From Sesamum alatum (Eukaryota; Streptophyta; Magnoliopsida; Lamiales; Pedaliaceae): a stretch of DNA of 64,000 bases. The position numbers and the translations under genes are program-made. Under the pieces are notes generated by a model. It saw only the letters and a program-made list of their open reading frames with translations. It ran no database searches and was not told the DNA's origin. Every line of letters starts with the position of its first letter. Within the stretch, counting starts at the first letter, position 1. This document shows, piece by piece, positions 36,424 to 47,727 of this stretch. Where the stretch lies: positions 11,689,866 to 11,753,865 of the forward strand of contig JACGWO010000011.1 in assembly GCA_034509735.1 (NCBI GenBank), read 5' to 3'.

Positions 36424-36770
36424 GGGGGCGACTGAAAAATAAATTAAACTACTCGATACTTGATTGAAATCGATCGATAAAAATTCATTTGAACTCGATT
36501 TGTTAAACTTAACAAACCAAATCTGAACATATTTTTTTTGCTCAACAAACTTTCAAGTTCGACTTCAGCTCGATTCGATTTGCATAAAAATAATAAAATA
36601 TACTTAAAAATATCAAATTACTCGAGCTCGACTCATGTATGATCCAATTAAAGCTCGTTATTAGATCAACAACCAAACTAAATTCAAAAGTAATTTTTTA
36701 AACTCGATAATAATTCAAATAAAATTGAACAATGATATATTCGACTCGGTTGTAATATGTGTTTTTCCAT
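36424..36770. repeat. Repeat family E (TCGATCGATAAAAATTCATTT type), copy 1
   Basis: Same word order as 44012-44345: ACTCGATACTTGATTGAAAT, CGATCGATAAAAATTCATTTG, AACTCGATTTGTTA, ATAATAAAATAYACTTAAAA, CTCGACTC. Non-coding. Probably a MITE of ~330 bp. Confidence 0.55.
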
Positions 36771-37492
36771 GCCTGAGTCTTTGGATTGGGCTGGTCTAAC
36801 CCTTTTGGGCCGCTCTTGAACAAACGTGGGCAGCTGATTAGGTTTATATTTATTTTTTTAAATTACAAGCATCAAATTTAACAATTCCTATTTTTTTTTT
36901 CTTCTTAATGATAAGCTTATTAGGATCAATAAGGTCCAAGGTTAAATATTAACTTAATGTTTGGGTTCAGTCCTAGTAAAAGTACATACATTAGTCTAAT
37001 TAAATTTCCATTAATTGACTCAATATAGTCCGTATGATCAATTATTGTCCTAATTAATTATTTATACAGTCTAACCTCTATAAATTAATAACCTTGAGAT
37101 TATGAAATTTTATTAATTTAGAGAGATATTAATATATCGATAAATTAATATTTTATTAATTAAAAAAGAGACTTTTTAAATTCAGCAAATTTAGTACATA
37201 TGTATTGAAAATAAATGAATTCATATATGTTTCATTGATTATATTCACGCATCAACCAATTCTTTGTAATTAATTAAATATATTCATGCATAATATCAAT
37301 TCATTGTATACAATTAACTATTATATTCATGGACGCATGTATGATTCATTGGAATTACTTAAATATACATGTTTATATTAATTTGTTGCACTTAAATAAC
37401 TATTATAGGCAATTAAATATATTCATGCATGATGAATGAAACATATACTATAAATCTCAATATGGAAATAAAATAATCCATAACACCCAACC

Positions 37493-37660
37493 ATGTCTTC
37501 TCATCTAAAAGGCATCGCAAAATCATCCATGAATGATCAAATGTGTAAAACATTATGTGAGTATAAGAGAGACCATTCCACATGCACTCAAAAAGATTTA
37601 CAACAGTGGATTGATGAAAAATATCATTTGAAAGTTAGTCAAGGTACAATATCAAACATT
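37493..37660 (+). pseudogene. Pogo-type transposase N-terminal fragment (CENP-B-like HTH)
   Basis: The frame from 37493 reads CEYKRDHSTCTQKDLQQWID, then EKYHLKVSQGTISN, the N-terminal helix-turn-helix of plant pogo/CENP-B-like transposases. After about 55 residues homology stops, shortly before the solo LTR at 37679. No DDE domain remains anywhere in the element. It binds the terminal repeats in intact relatives; here it is only a stub. Confidence 0.7.
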
Positions 37661-37678
37661 ATAATTATAATTTCTATG

Positions 37679-38245
37679 TGTTGGGTGGACACACCACCAG
37701 CGGATCGGATGACATATAGCAAATTTTAATTACAGCCGGGAAAGGGTTGCGAACAACCCACAAATTACAGATTAATCAAAGGGGGGAATACAAAAGTAAA
37801 CAGAGAACTTAACCTAGTAAACAGAAAGACTGTCTGTAGGCTCAGGGAGCCAAATCCGGTGGGGCTGCTAACAGCCACAAGGCCGGCACCCTTCGACCGG
37901 TTGCACCAGAACAGAGTCCAGGGGAGAGCCACACAGACTTCCTCTGAACCACACTGCACAAGTCCTCACAAAGAGGCTATCCACTCAGGACCACGAAGTA
38001 CCACTCAGAACCACAAAGGATCCACAAAGGTCACAAAGTCTCAGGCTCACAAAGCTGTTTCACAGAGAGGTAAGAAGAAGAGGAGAAATCACTTAGGCGC
38101 TAAGGTTATTTCCCATAAAAGGTAAGGGTACCTTTTATAGGAGATGGAGATGGCTGTTTAAGGAGGCATGGTGGCGGTGGAGCCATTTTCCGAAGCCATC
38201 GGAAAACGGCAGAGGAGTGAGAGCCAAGGAGACATCTCTTCAAGA

Positions 38246-38302
<57 letters not shown>

Positions 38303-38486
38303 AGGCACAACTTCAGATTAGGGTTAGGGTAGGTATAAGTAGTGTGGGCTCTCGGGTCAGGTTCAGAGTGGGCCAGTTCCATGAGTGGGCCATGTAACGT
38401 GCAACTCTGGGCCATCCAAAGTCGAAGGGTTGCTGGGCTTAGTGAGCATTGGGCCTCCTAAGGGTCATGGGCCACATTATTCAACA
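37679..38486. mobile_element. Solo LTR, 0.8 kb, CTATG target duplication
   Basis: Starts TGTTGGGTGG and ends TATTCAACA. The five bases CTATG precede it (37674-37678) and follow it (38487-38491) exactly. Inside: a (GA)n run at 38246-38297, TTTTATAGGAG in the promoter-like part, and a GGGTTAGGGT word near 38326 that is coincidental. It lies inside the pogo-type element beside the transposase stub. Confidence 0.8.
38246..38297. repeat. (GA)n microsatellite
   Basis: About 25 GA units in the solo LTR. Confidence 0.9.
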
Positions 38487-38607
38487 CTATGAATTATTAA
38501 TTTTGAGTTTTAATGGGACCTAATATTTATAAAGGGATTTTCTCAAAAATTATTATCTTATTATCTTATCAAATTTGATGATTTTTTACAAAGGCCCAAA
38601 TCAGGAC

Positions 38608-39450
38608 TGTAACGCAATTTCGTGTTTCTGAATTTATTGAAAGAAGAAAAATATTACAAATGATTTTTGAATTTAATCAAATTTCTTGTGGGTGTGAAAT
38701 CTCTCATTTAAGCCTCTGATTCTTCACAAGCTTCAATTCCGGCAACTTCGAAGGTGGAATTTGACGTTTTGATCTCCTTTGATGTTGACTTGGATCTTCA
38801 ATAACGTTAATTGGGGGGGCCTTTTGACTTATTCGCGAACTAAACGCTATAATTTTGGAATACTTGACTTGAACTCTTTGTGTTTCTTGGTGGAATTGCA
38901 GTTTTGATCTTCCGCCAAGGTGGATTTGTGCTTTGATAACGTTAATCCGCGGGTCCTTTGACTTGTTCTCGAATTAAACGTTGGATTTGGATGATTTTAG
39001 CGACGAACACCTTGAACTTTGCTTGAACGCCGTGGATTTTCTTGATTTTTGCTTGAGAGGATTTTGAAGCTTCTTGAATGCTCTCTTACTTGTGCTTTCA
39101 ATTGTTTGTGTGTGTCCTCAATTGCTAGAAAAGCACCCCTATTTATAGTTGTAGGGTGAAAGACTTTGCCATATTTACTTGATGACGTGGCACGATTTGA
39201 TTGGCCCTTCAATTTGTTTGACATTTATTTTCCTAATCACAAGATGTGATCTAGAATTACCAAATCAGTGGTATTTGCTTCCTTTGTTGGCAAGGCAAAA
39301 TTCATATTGCTTTAAATACTTTAATTCCATACAGGGCAATATTTGATTTTATCCATCAATAAATATCTCATTTTATAAAAATATAAAATTAATGAAAAAA
39401 TATATAGCACATGTCAATAAATAATTGACATTAAATTTTGCCCGCCTACA
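38608..39450 (-). repeat. 3' LTR of gag-only element
   Basis: Matches 41710-42557. The G run after TTAATT is 7 G here (38813-38819) and 17 G in the other LTR. Confidence 0.9.
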
Positions 39451-39779
39451 AATGCCCCCTCGAAATTATTTTTTCGCATGAGATTTTATTTCCTCCACTC
39501 TCTTCTTCTTCTTCTCTTTTTTTTCAACATGCGACTGAACTTGAAAAATAAATTTCAGGCTACCTACGTATCCTGTTGAGAGGCTTTTGGAAGCCCCTGG
39601 GTTATATCACCAGATCTCGATTTTTCATATATAAATGTAATTAAAGTATTCTACATCCTAGGTCTTCCCGTTCCGTCATCTGGCTTATGTTCTTCATGTA
39701 GCTATCACCGATATGGGGCTCAACGGAGCCCTTTTACAAATAATCTCGCATGGATTGATTGGTGCGGCACTTTTTTTCT

Positions 39780-40470
39780 TGAGTCATAACGTAGTTCGAT
39801 CGTAAAAATATATAGATAGTTTAAACTCGTATAAAGGAGCCTTCAATTTTGAGTTTGTAGATAGTTTATACTCATATCAAGGAGCCTTCATTTGACTTTT
39901 TTGAATTAGGTAGATAGTTTATACTCGTATCAAAGAGTCTTCATTTGACTTTTTTAAACTTGGTAGATAGTTTATACTCGTATCAAGGAGTTTTCATTTG
40001 AATTTGTAGATAGTTTATACTCGTATCAAGGAGTCTTCATTTGAATTTGAATATGGTAGATTGTTTATACTCGTATCAAGGAGTCTTCATTTGAATTTGA
40101 ATATGGTAGATTGTTTATACTCGTATCAAGGAGTCTTCACTTGAATTCGAATATGGCAGATAGTTTATACTCGTATCAGGAGTTTTTATTTGAATTTATA
40201 GATAGTTTATACTCGGATCAAGGAGTCCTCATTTGAATTTGTAGATAGTTTATACTCGTATCAAGGAGTGCTTGAAGGAATTTCAATTGGGAGTTTCGAT
40301 AATTTAACCTCATATCTACGAGCGTTATTGACAGTTTAGGCTCTTATTAGAGAGCTTAATTGACAGTTTAGGCTCTTATCGAGGAGCGGTATTGACAGGA
40401 CAGTTTAGGCTCTTATCAAGGAGCGTAATTGACAGTTTAGGCTCTTATCAGGGAGCGTAATTAAGGTTTT
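39780..40470. repeat. ~40-bp tandem repeats in the gag-only element
   Basis: TAGATAGTTTATACTCGTAT then CAAGGAG(T/C)CTTCATTTGAATT recurs about ten times from ~39810 to 40270 at 35-58 bp. A related second set (GACAGTTTAGGCTCTTATC, then AGGAGCG) continues to 40460. They lie between gag and the 3' LTR. Confidence 0.8.
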
Positions 40471-41641
40471 CAGTATGATGCGACATCTTTTTCTTGTCCA
40501 TCTTCATCAGTGCCAACGCTCAAGTATTCTTGTTCGTCAATATTCATGCTTATCTCAATGACATGTGCACAGGTTGCTAATTCTCCAAAAGTTTTTGGTT
40601 TGATTCCTTGAAGTATGTAGCAAAGTCCCCAATGCATTCCTTGGATACACATATCGATTGTCGAAGTCTCGGACAATCTATCCTTGCAATTGAGACTCAA
40701 ATTTCTCCAGCGGTTGATATAGTCAGTGACCGGCTCTTCCTTCTATTGGTGTGAGTTTGTGAGCTCGATCATGCTGACTATCCTTCTGGTGCTGTAAAAG
40801 TGGTTGAGGAACTCTTGTTCCAATTGCCCCCAACTATCAATTGAGTTGGTTTCCAAGCCAGTGTACCAGTCAAATGCATTTCCTTTTAAAGGTCGGACAA
40901 ATTATTTCACAAGATGATCTCCGTAAGTCCCTGCATTGTTGCATGTTTCGATGAAGTGAGCCACATGTTGTTTTGGATTGCCCTTGCCATCAAACTGTTG
41001 AAACTTGGGAGGTTGATAGCCAATTGACATCTTTAGATTATTAATTCTTTGTGTATATGGCTCCGTGTAAGTCATAGATGATTTAGAGCCTCCATTCGAC
41101 TTTATTCTTGATAGTCCCCATGATGAACTCTTTCAGTTGGTCAATGGGAATCAACCCTTCTGAGGAGACTTGCAACTCTTGTGTTGATGACTTGTCCCTT
41201 TCATTGGGTTATTGCTTTTGGGATGTTTCAGCTTCATCGTTGAGGGCCAACTTGTTTTTCGGCCGCATGACTGGCGTCAGTATTATCGATCTTGTTCATT
41301 AACTCATTGATTTGAGAGTCTTGATGTTGAACATGCTTTGCTAGACCCTCTATAGCCCTCGTCAAACTTGCAATTTGCTCCTCCAAGGTCGTCGTATTTG
41401 TCACCATGACGGGAGCTATGCTTGATGTCGAGCGAGGAGTAGACGAAGAGGAGTCATCACTCAAGTCTCCATCATCTTCATTAGTTTTGTTGAGATGGAG
41501 TAGATCCTTCCCAACAACTTCATGGAAAGTCATATCAGGGTATGTTTGTAACTTCTTCGACATACTTCTGGTGATGACTCCGATATTATCATTTGAACTT
41601 GAAGCAACAACTTTGAGCGCCGGAATCTTGTTGGCGGCCAT
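40470..41641 (-). pseudogene. Gag of the gag-only element, broken
   Basis: Frame 41641-41234 (135 codons) starts MAANKIPALKVVASSS and has a coiled-coil-like part (TTTLEEQIASLTRAIEGLAK, HVQHQDSQINELMNKID). After shifts the gag domain follows: YQPPKFQQFDGKGNPKQHV, then [69 protein letters not shown], the usual order of retrotransposon gag. Stops are visible at GDHLVK-stop (~40905) and SHQ-stop (~40745). It ends before any CCHC knuckle. Confidence 0.8.
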
Positions 41642-41684
41642 TGCGAAATTTCAAAACTTTGACGAAGAGATGAGAGGTAGAGAT

Positions 41685-41704
41685 GGTCCCACTGGGCGTG
41701 CCAA
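41685..41704 (-). other. Primer-binding site of gag-only element
   Basis: On minus TTGGCACGCCCAGTGGGACC, five bases inside the 5' LTR; this is a frequent site in plant gypsy elements. Confidence 0.75.
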
Positions 41705-41709
41705 AAATT

Positions 41710-42557
41710 TGTAACGCAAATTTCGTGTTTCTGAATTTATTGAAACAAGAAAAATATTACTAATGATTTTTGAATTTATCAAATGTCTTGTGGGTGCGAA
41801 ATCTCTAGTTTAAGCCTCTGATTCTTCACAAGCTTCAATTCCGGCAACTTCAAAGGTAAAACTTGACGTTTTGATCTCCTTTGACGTTGACTTGGATCTT
41901 CAATAACGTTAATTTGGGGGGGGGGGGGGGGGTCTTTTGACTTATTCGCGAATTAAACACTATAATTTTGGAAGACTTGACTTGAACTCTTTGTGTTTCT
42001 TGGTGGAATTGCAGTTTTGATCTTCCGCCAAGGTGGATTTGTGCTTTGATAACGTTAATCCGCGGGTCCTTTGACTTGTTCTTGAATTAAACGTTGGATT
42101 TGGATGATTTTAGCGACGAACACCTTGAACTTTGCTCGAACGTCGTGGATTTTCTTGATTTGTGCTTGAGAGAATTTTGAAACCTCTTGAATGCTCTCTT
42201 GCTTGTGCTTTCAATTATTTGTGTATGTCCTCAATTGTTGGAAAAGCACCCAAATTTATAGTTGTAGGGTGAAAGACTTTGCCATATTTACTTGATGGCG
42301 TGACACGATTTGATTGGCCCTTCATGATTTATTTGACATTTATTTTCCTAATCACAAGATGTGTACCAAATCAGTGGTATTTACTTCCTTTGTTGGCAAG
42401 GCAAAATTCAGATTGCCTTAAATACTTTAATTCCATACAGGGCAATATTTGATTTTATCCATCAATAAATATCTCATTTTATAAAAATATAAAATTTGAT
42501 GGAAAAATATATAGTACATGTCAATAAATAATTGACATTAAATTTTGTCCGCCTACA
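41710..42557 (-). repeat. 5' LTR of gag-only element
   Basis: Matches 38608-39450; contains a run of 17 G at 41916-41932. Confidence 0.9.
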
Positions 42558-42630
42558 AGGACTGGAAAATTTTATTATTTTAGAGAGTTTATTAATTTAT
42601 AAAATATTAATTTATAGACGTTTTACTGTA

Positions 42631-43018
42631 TTTCATAATGATATTGATTTCTAGTAACTCGTAAACAAGATGTGTTGCAATCTGGATCCAACCATACCAT
42701 CAAGATTGCTAGAGGGGTTGTTTGCAAAACTTTATACTTTTCCAAAAGTGCTTAATTAAAAAAATAGATAAATAATTAAAATGTAAAAATTAGAAGTGTT
42801 TTGAAATAATAATCATTAGTAGGAAAAAGTTTATGTAAAATATTTCTTAAAAAAGTTGATGAATCACTAATTCATTTTTGAAATTACTTAACTACCCTAA
42901 TAGGTGAGTAGACTTCAACCGTTATGGGGAGAGACATTTTCAAAATATACAAAAAATAGTCGAGACAAAAAAGTTATAAAAAAGTTCAACTTATTTACAC
43001 AAATGTCTTAAGTTACGA
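42631..43018. other. Intergenic, no gene
   Basis: AT-rich; nothing recognised. Confidence 0.5.
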
Positions 43019-43388
43019 AAAATTATATTTTATGTCTCACAACTTACACCATTTTTTATTTTGGTCCCATTAATTTTTTTACGTAGCAATTTTAGTCCCA
43101 TAAGTCCACAAATATTGCAATTTTAGTCCAATTAACAAAATCTCTTAAAAAACATTGCAATTTTAGTCCCATAAGTCCACAAACGTTCCAATTTTAATCC
43201 CATAAGTCTAAAAATGTTGCAATTTTAGTCCCATGCACGTGCTCCTTCCGTTAACATTTTAACGAATTTCGTCAATGGAACTAAAATTGCAACATTTTTG
43301 GACTTATGGGACTAAAATTGCTACGTCAAAAATTAATGGGACCAAAATCGCACACAGTGTAAGTTATGGGACGTAAAATGCAATATTC
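43019..43388. mobile_element. Foldback MITE family D, copy 1
   Basis: Mirrored words CAACTTACACC / GTGTAAGTTATGGGACGTAA, TTGGTCCCATTAATTTTT / AAAAATTAATGGGACCAAA and TTTTAGTCCCATAAGTCC / GGACTTATGGGACTAAAA. The centre holds GTTAACATTTTAACG. Same family as 47806-48225. Confidence 0.7.
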
Positions 43389-43502
43389 CCTCTTAAGTTA
43401 CAATAAACACATTTTCATCAACTAACAACTTTTTAGCTTAACTTAAAAAGAAGTATAAACAGAAGTTGTATTTCTAAACACTTTCATTTAATTTAATTTA
43501 AT

Positions 43503-43748
43503 TGGATAATTACACGGTCCTCCCCCAAAGTTTGGTGTAATTAATATGTAGACCCCCTGTGGTTTGAGAAATTACACTTAACATCCAATTTTTTGCTGAT
43601 ATTATCAAATTCTGTTAATTTAACTAACAGATAGAATCTATTTGTTGAATGAAAATAGACGCAATGGATATTAGATGTAATTTTTTAAATCATAAAAAAA
43701 TTATATGTAATTATACCAAATTTCATAAAAAGCGGATGTAATTATCCC
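43503..43748. mobile_element. Small Mutator-type MITE
   Basis: Ends TGGATAATTACA and GTAATTATCCC are inverted. Flanks 43494-43502 (TAATTTAAT) and 43749-43757 (TAATTTAAA) match in 8 of 9. Confidence 0.6.
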
Positions 43749-44011
43749 TAATTTAAACAATAATTTGAAAAGCACTTTAATGAAATTTTTGCAAACACCC
43801 CTGGAAGATACTTGGAATATAAGTAGTAGTTGTTGAGTAATTAATTAAATGTACATCTGATCTGATATTGAAATGAACATTTTTCTGATTTAATATTGAA
43901 ATAGTTCTTTATAAATTTTGGCATTATCCTTATAAATAATGGGGCATTTAATTGGGTCGTCCATTTTTGTATTTTACCCATATTTTAGAGATATAACTTT
44001 CTACCTGTACT

Positions 44012-44345
44012 AGGGCTGAAAAATTAATCGAATTATTTGATACTCGATTGAAATCAATCGATAGAAATTCATTTGAACTCGATTTGTTAGACTTAACAAA
44101 CCACTTGAACAAAAAAAATTATTCGATATTTTTTTGAATCGGCTCGAACTTGATTTGATTAGTATAAAAACAATAAAATACACTTAAAATTAATATCGAA
44201 TTCCTTGAACTCGACTCGTGTTTAATCCAATTAAATTTTTTTGAACTCAATTAAATTAATAATCAAATCAAATTCAAACATAATTTTAAAATTCGATAAT
44301 AATTTCACAAATTTAAACAATATTTTATTCGACTCAAATCATTTA
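44012..44345 (+). repeat. Repeat family E, copy 2
   Basis: Starts TAGGGCTGAAAAATTAATCG and contains GATACTCGATTGAAATCAAT and CATTTGAACTCGATTTGTTA. Followed at 44510 by an inverted copy. Confidence 0.6.
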
Positions 44346-44509
44346 TAGCCGTAAATGCAATTGGTGGATGCTGAGTATGTGCTTAGGAGGACGCATGCCA
44401 GTACAAAAAATTATTGGATTAGGTCTCATTGATTTCATTACTTGGAGATTTTAATTGGAATATATTAAAGGCAGGAACCGGATATTATGGGGAGCCTTTT
44501 GACTACATC

Positions 44510-44845
44510 TCATTAGGGCTATAAATAATTCGAACAGAGACAATCATATTATTGTTCAAACTTGTTTAAATTATTATCGAATTTCAAAATTTATGTTTGA
44601 ATATGGTTTGATATTAATCTAATCGAGCTCAAATGAGTTTTGATTGGATCAAATATGAATCGGGCCCGAGTAATTTAATATTTTTAAGTATATTTTATTA
44701 TTTTTACAATAATCGAGCTGAGTTCGAAAGTTTATCAAATAGAAAACTTTGTTTAGGTTTGGTGTGTTACGTTTAACGAATCGAACTCAAATGAGTCTTT
44801 ATCGATCGATTTCAACTGGTATCGAATAACTTGATTTATATTTCA
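44510..44845 (-). repeat. Repeat family E, copy 3 (inverted)
   Basis: On plus begins TTAGGGCTATAAATAATTCG and ends TATCGAATAACTTGATTTAT, the reverse order of copy 2. Contains AAACTTGTTTAAATTATTATC and TTTTTAAGTATATTTTATTA. Confidence 0.6.
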
Positions 44846-45205
44846 GACATGATTCTCATACGACTTATTCCTAATCGTTGAACTGCATTTACATTGATGG
44901 ATTTGGAAATTTTCTACTCTAGTTTTGCATTACATTTTGTTGAATGTTGATGAATTTTAAATTCTTTTGATATGATGTCATTTAAAATTATTTATCCAAA
45001 TTCTTCTCTTAAATCCAAATCCATCAATCCAACTATAGCGTTAAATTTTCATAGATAAGGTATTGTTATATGAAATATTCTCAAAGGACTCCTCTATCAA
45101 CGTTTTACTTCGGAGGTCAGTTTGCAGTACAAACACACGTTAGAGACGTCGGAACCTTTCTCGACAATAAGTATCAGAAAAATTCATCAAGAGCAGAGTT
45201 ATAAT

Positions 45206-45562
45206 TGGGGCTGCAAATGATTCAAATCGAGCGAACACATCATTATTCAATCTTGTTTGAATTATTATCGAACTTGAAAAATTGCGTTTGAATTTGGTTG
45301 GATTATTAATATAATCGAGATCAAATGAACTTTTATTGGATCAAACATGAGTCGAGATTGAGTAATTTGATATTTTTTAAGTATATTTTATTATTTTTGC
45401 ACTAATCGAGTCGAGCTCAAATCGAGCTTAAAAGCTTATTGAACAAAAATTTTGTTCAAGTTTGATTTATTAAATTTAACAAATCAAATTCAAGTGAGTT
45501 TTTATCGATCAATTCCAATCAAATATAAAATAACTTGATTTATTTTTCAACCCTAGTTATAA
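45206..45562 (-). repeat. Repeat family E, copy 4 (inverted)
   Basis: Starts TTGGGGCTGCAAATGATTC and ends CTTGATTTATTTTTCAACCC with the same internal words as copy 3. The ends GGGCTG.../...CAACCCTA suggest short inverted termini, so the family is probably a hAT-like MITE (inference). Confidence 0.6.
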
Positions 45563-45597
45563 CAGAGAAATGGTAAAGTACCTTTATAATGAAGAAA

Positions 45598-45894
45598 GGG
45601 CAAAATGCTTTTTTTGTCGTGTAAGACTGGGACATTATTTGTTTTGGTACCACAATTTAGCTAGGTGGTTGTTTTAGTCCCATAAAATATATTTTTCAAT
45701 TTTTTTGTCCCAAAATGTCATGTGCCTTGCACATGGGACATGACATTTTGAGACCAAAAAAACTGAAAAAACATGACATTAGGACCAAAAAAACTGAAAA
45801 ATGTATTTTATGGGACTAAAACAACCACGACTTAAGTTGTGGTACCAAAATAAATAATACCCTAATCTTGCGGGACCAAAAAAATATTTTGCCC
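45598..45894. mobile_element. Foldback MITE (GGGCAAAATG ends)
   Basis: GGGCAAAATGCTTTTTTTGTC faces AAAAAAATATTTTGCCC; inside, TTTTAGTCCCATAAAATA mirrors TATTTTATGGGACTAAAA and the centre is GTCATGTGCCTTGCACATGGGACATGAC-like text. No coding. Confidence 0.65.
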
Positions 45895-46623
45895 GGTAGA
45901 CGTAATATTATTTTACGATTTTATCCATTATTCTTATTAAATATGGTTGGCAAGAGCCACACATCCCAGGGGCATTTAGGAGACTGTATACTTATTATTC
46001 TTGATTCTATTAATAGCCAATCATTAATATTAATGGTTTTGAAGTAATGACTTATCTCTTGACTAATTGTGATAATTAAGGTCAAAAAACTTTTAGAGTT
46101 GTTAATCTTATCCCATACCCCCCACTTTCCCCCCTCTTATCTTCTTGATTGATGGCCTAATTAACAGATTGGATTTCCTATTAGAAAATGGTTCATGTGC
46201 ATAAAATCTTTTTGTAGATAAAATTAATAAGGTAATCTTTATATATGTAACCTGTATATGTGAAATAAAATATAAGATGCAACAAAAAATGCAATCGTGA
46301 ATTAAAGTTTGGTTTCTAACACATGTTTTGAGTTAATACATACTAGAAATTATTCAAAAATATTTCGAAAACGCTACAGAAAAATTATAAAATTAAAGAA
46401 ACGTACATCATAGTCATAAAAAAAAATTAAAAGATCACTTTTCTCTTTTTAATTCAAGCATATCTAGCTTAATTTTGTATTATTTATGCGAACTAAAATA
46501 ATTTATTTTATGCAATATAATTATGTATTCGGAGTTATTATTTGATGTAGCTGCTATCGAAACTAAATAATAATATAGTATTTATTTTTAACTATATGTT
46601 ATAAAATATATTTATGTACATTG

Positions 46624-46655
<32 letters not shown>

Positions 46656-47278
46656 TTGCATATAACATTACTTATTTAGCATAATATTAAATCGATTATA
46701 GTAATGAAATATTTATGCGTGACACAAGAATTTATATATTTGTAGCTAAAAGTACGAAGTAAATGTTTTGCAAAAACATTAGGAAAAATAAAAATTGTCC
46801 CAGGAAACTCATATTTCACAAGAAAATTAAGAAACATGAAGTGTGTCGAAGGAAACTAGATAGACTCGAAACTGCCATTTATTTTTATTTTCATAAAATA
46901 AAAAATAAATTTTTTCCATAATTTCCATATAAACATATAAAAATTTTAAACCATAATTACAATAGAAAATCCATCTGACCTAAAGTAGCTAGGCAAATAT
47001 TTTGAAGAGAGGTTGTGGGGATAATTCCAATTTAACACGGAATTTATGCAAAGAGAATTGAATTATTAAGTGATAATAAGGGGATAAGTTAGCATAAAAT
47101 TAGCATATTTGCCATCGAAGCTGCGGCACAGGGACCCCTTATTCACAAGGAAAGGCTTTTTCATCGAATATATACGTGATTTATATTAGAATTAATTATA
47201 TTTACACTCGTGATCTTTATTGTAATTACATAAATTATTTTTATCTTTGTATAAGTACATAAACCAACTTTGTTGGTC
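45895..47278. other. Intergenic, no gene
   Basis: 1.4 kb of AT-rich sequence with a (TA)n(TG)n microsatellite at ~46624-46656. No gene or element recognised. Confidence 0.55.
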
Positions 47279-47295
47279 AAAAAAGTGGCCGAAAA

Positions 47296-47569
47296 GCCAA
47301 TGAAACCTAGCTCAGTTGGCGAAGTTGAGGCCCCATGATCCTAGAGGTCATGAGTTCGAATTCCTTGTGTGGGATGATATTGTTTCTACTGCATAGTAGG
47401 TTATTTGTTTCTACTGTATAGTAGGTTATTTGTTGCTGTAATAGCACGATGTTAGCTTATGTGATATTGTCGTTATGATTGTTGTAATTGTCTCTGTCTG
47501 TTATTTATACTGAAAGAATTGATTGTAATCGTTTTATTTCAATTAATAAAGATTCATCGCTTTCAATTT
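47296..47569 (+). repeat. tRNA-derived SINE (family S1), copy 2, 17-bp target duplication
   Basis: A box CTAGCTCAGTTGG and B box-like GAGTTCGAATTCC, then the same body as 26237-26510. It is bracketed by an exact 17-bp duplication: AAAAAAGTGGCCGAAAA at 47279-47295 and 47570-47586. The A-rich start of the duplication fits LINE-type endonuclease priming. One B-box base differs from copy 1 (GAGTTCGAATT against GGGTTCGAATC). Confidence 0.85.
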
Positions 47570-47727
47570 AAAAAAGTGGCCGAAAAATATAAATAGGCTT
47601 ATGTTGCCCATGAGGCGAAAGGCCATAAGAAAAGGAAATTGTTTTAAAATAAATGAAGTGAGCAGACCATCTTACCCTTTGTTTAAATAATTAAATTATG
47701 TCTACATGTGTATGTGTATATTTATAT

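Larger units (their letters stand above)
38608..42557 (-). mobile_element. Gag-only LTR retrotransposon (TR-GAG-like)
   Basis: LTRs 38608-39450 and 41710-42557 start TGTAACGC and end GCCTACA. Target duplication AGGAC is exact (38603-38607 and 42558-42562). The internal 2.26 kb holds, on minus, a primer-binding site, a gag region, tandem repeats and a purine tract (GAGGGGGCATT). No protease, integrase or polymerase text is present, so it depended on another element for mobility. The LTRs are alike throughout with scattered changes. Confidence 0.85.
37067..42628. mobile_element. Pogo/Tc1-type element carrying two later insertions
   Basis: The outer ends are inverted: left CAGTCTAACCTCTATAAATT and right (as reverse complement from 42628) CAGTAAAACGTCTATAAATT, alike in 21 of the first 24 bases. 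Each is flanked by TA (37065-37066 and 42629-42630), the target of Tc1/mariner/pogo elements. Without the solo LTR and the gag-only LTR element that sit inside it, it measures only about 0.8 kb and retains a piece of transposase, so it is a deletion derivative. Confidence 0.75.

Noticed and set aside
38324..38338. TTAGGGTTAGGGTAGG telomere-like text
   Set aside because: Only two units inside a solo LTR; not an interstitial telomere.
39780..40470. CRISPR-like spaced repeats
   Set aside because: Tandem ~40-bp units without unique spacers, inside an LTR element in a plant genome.
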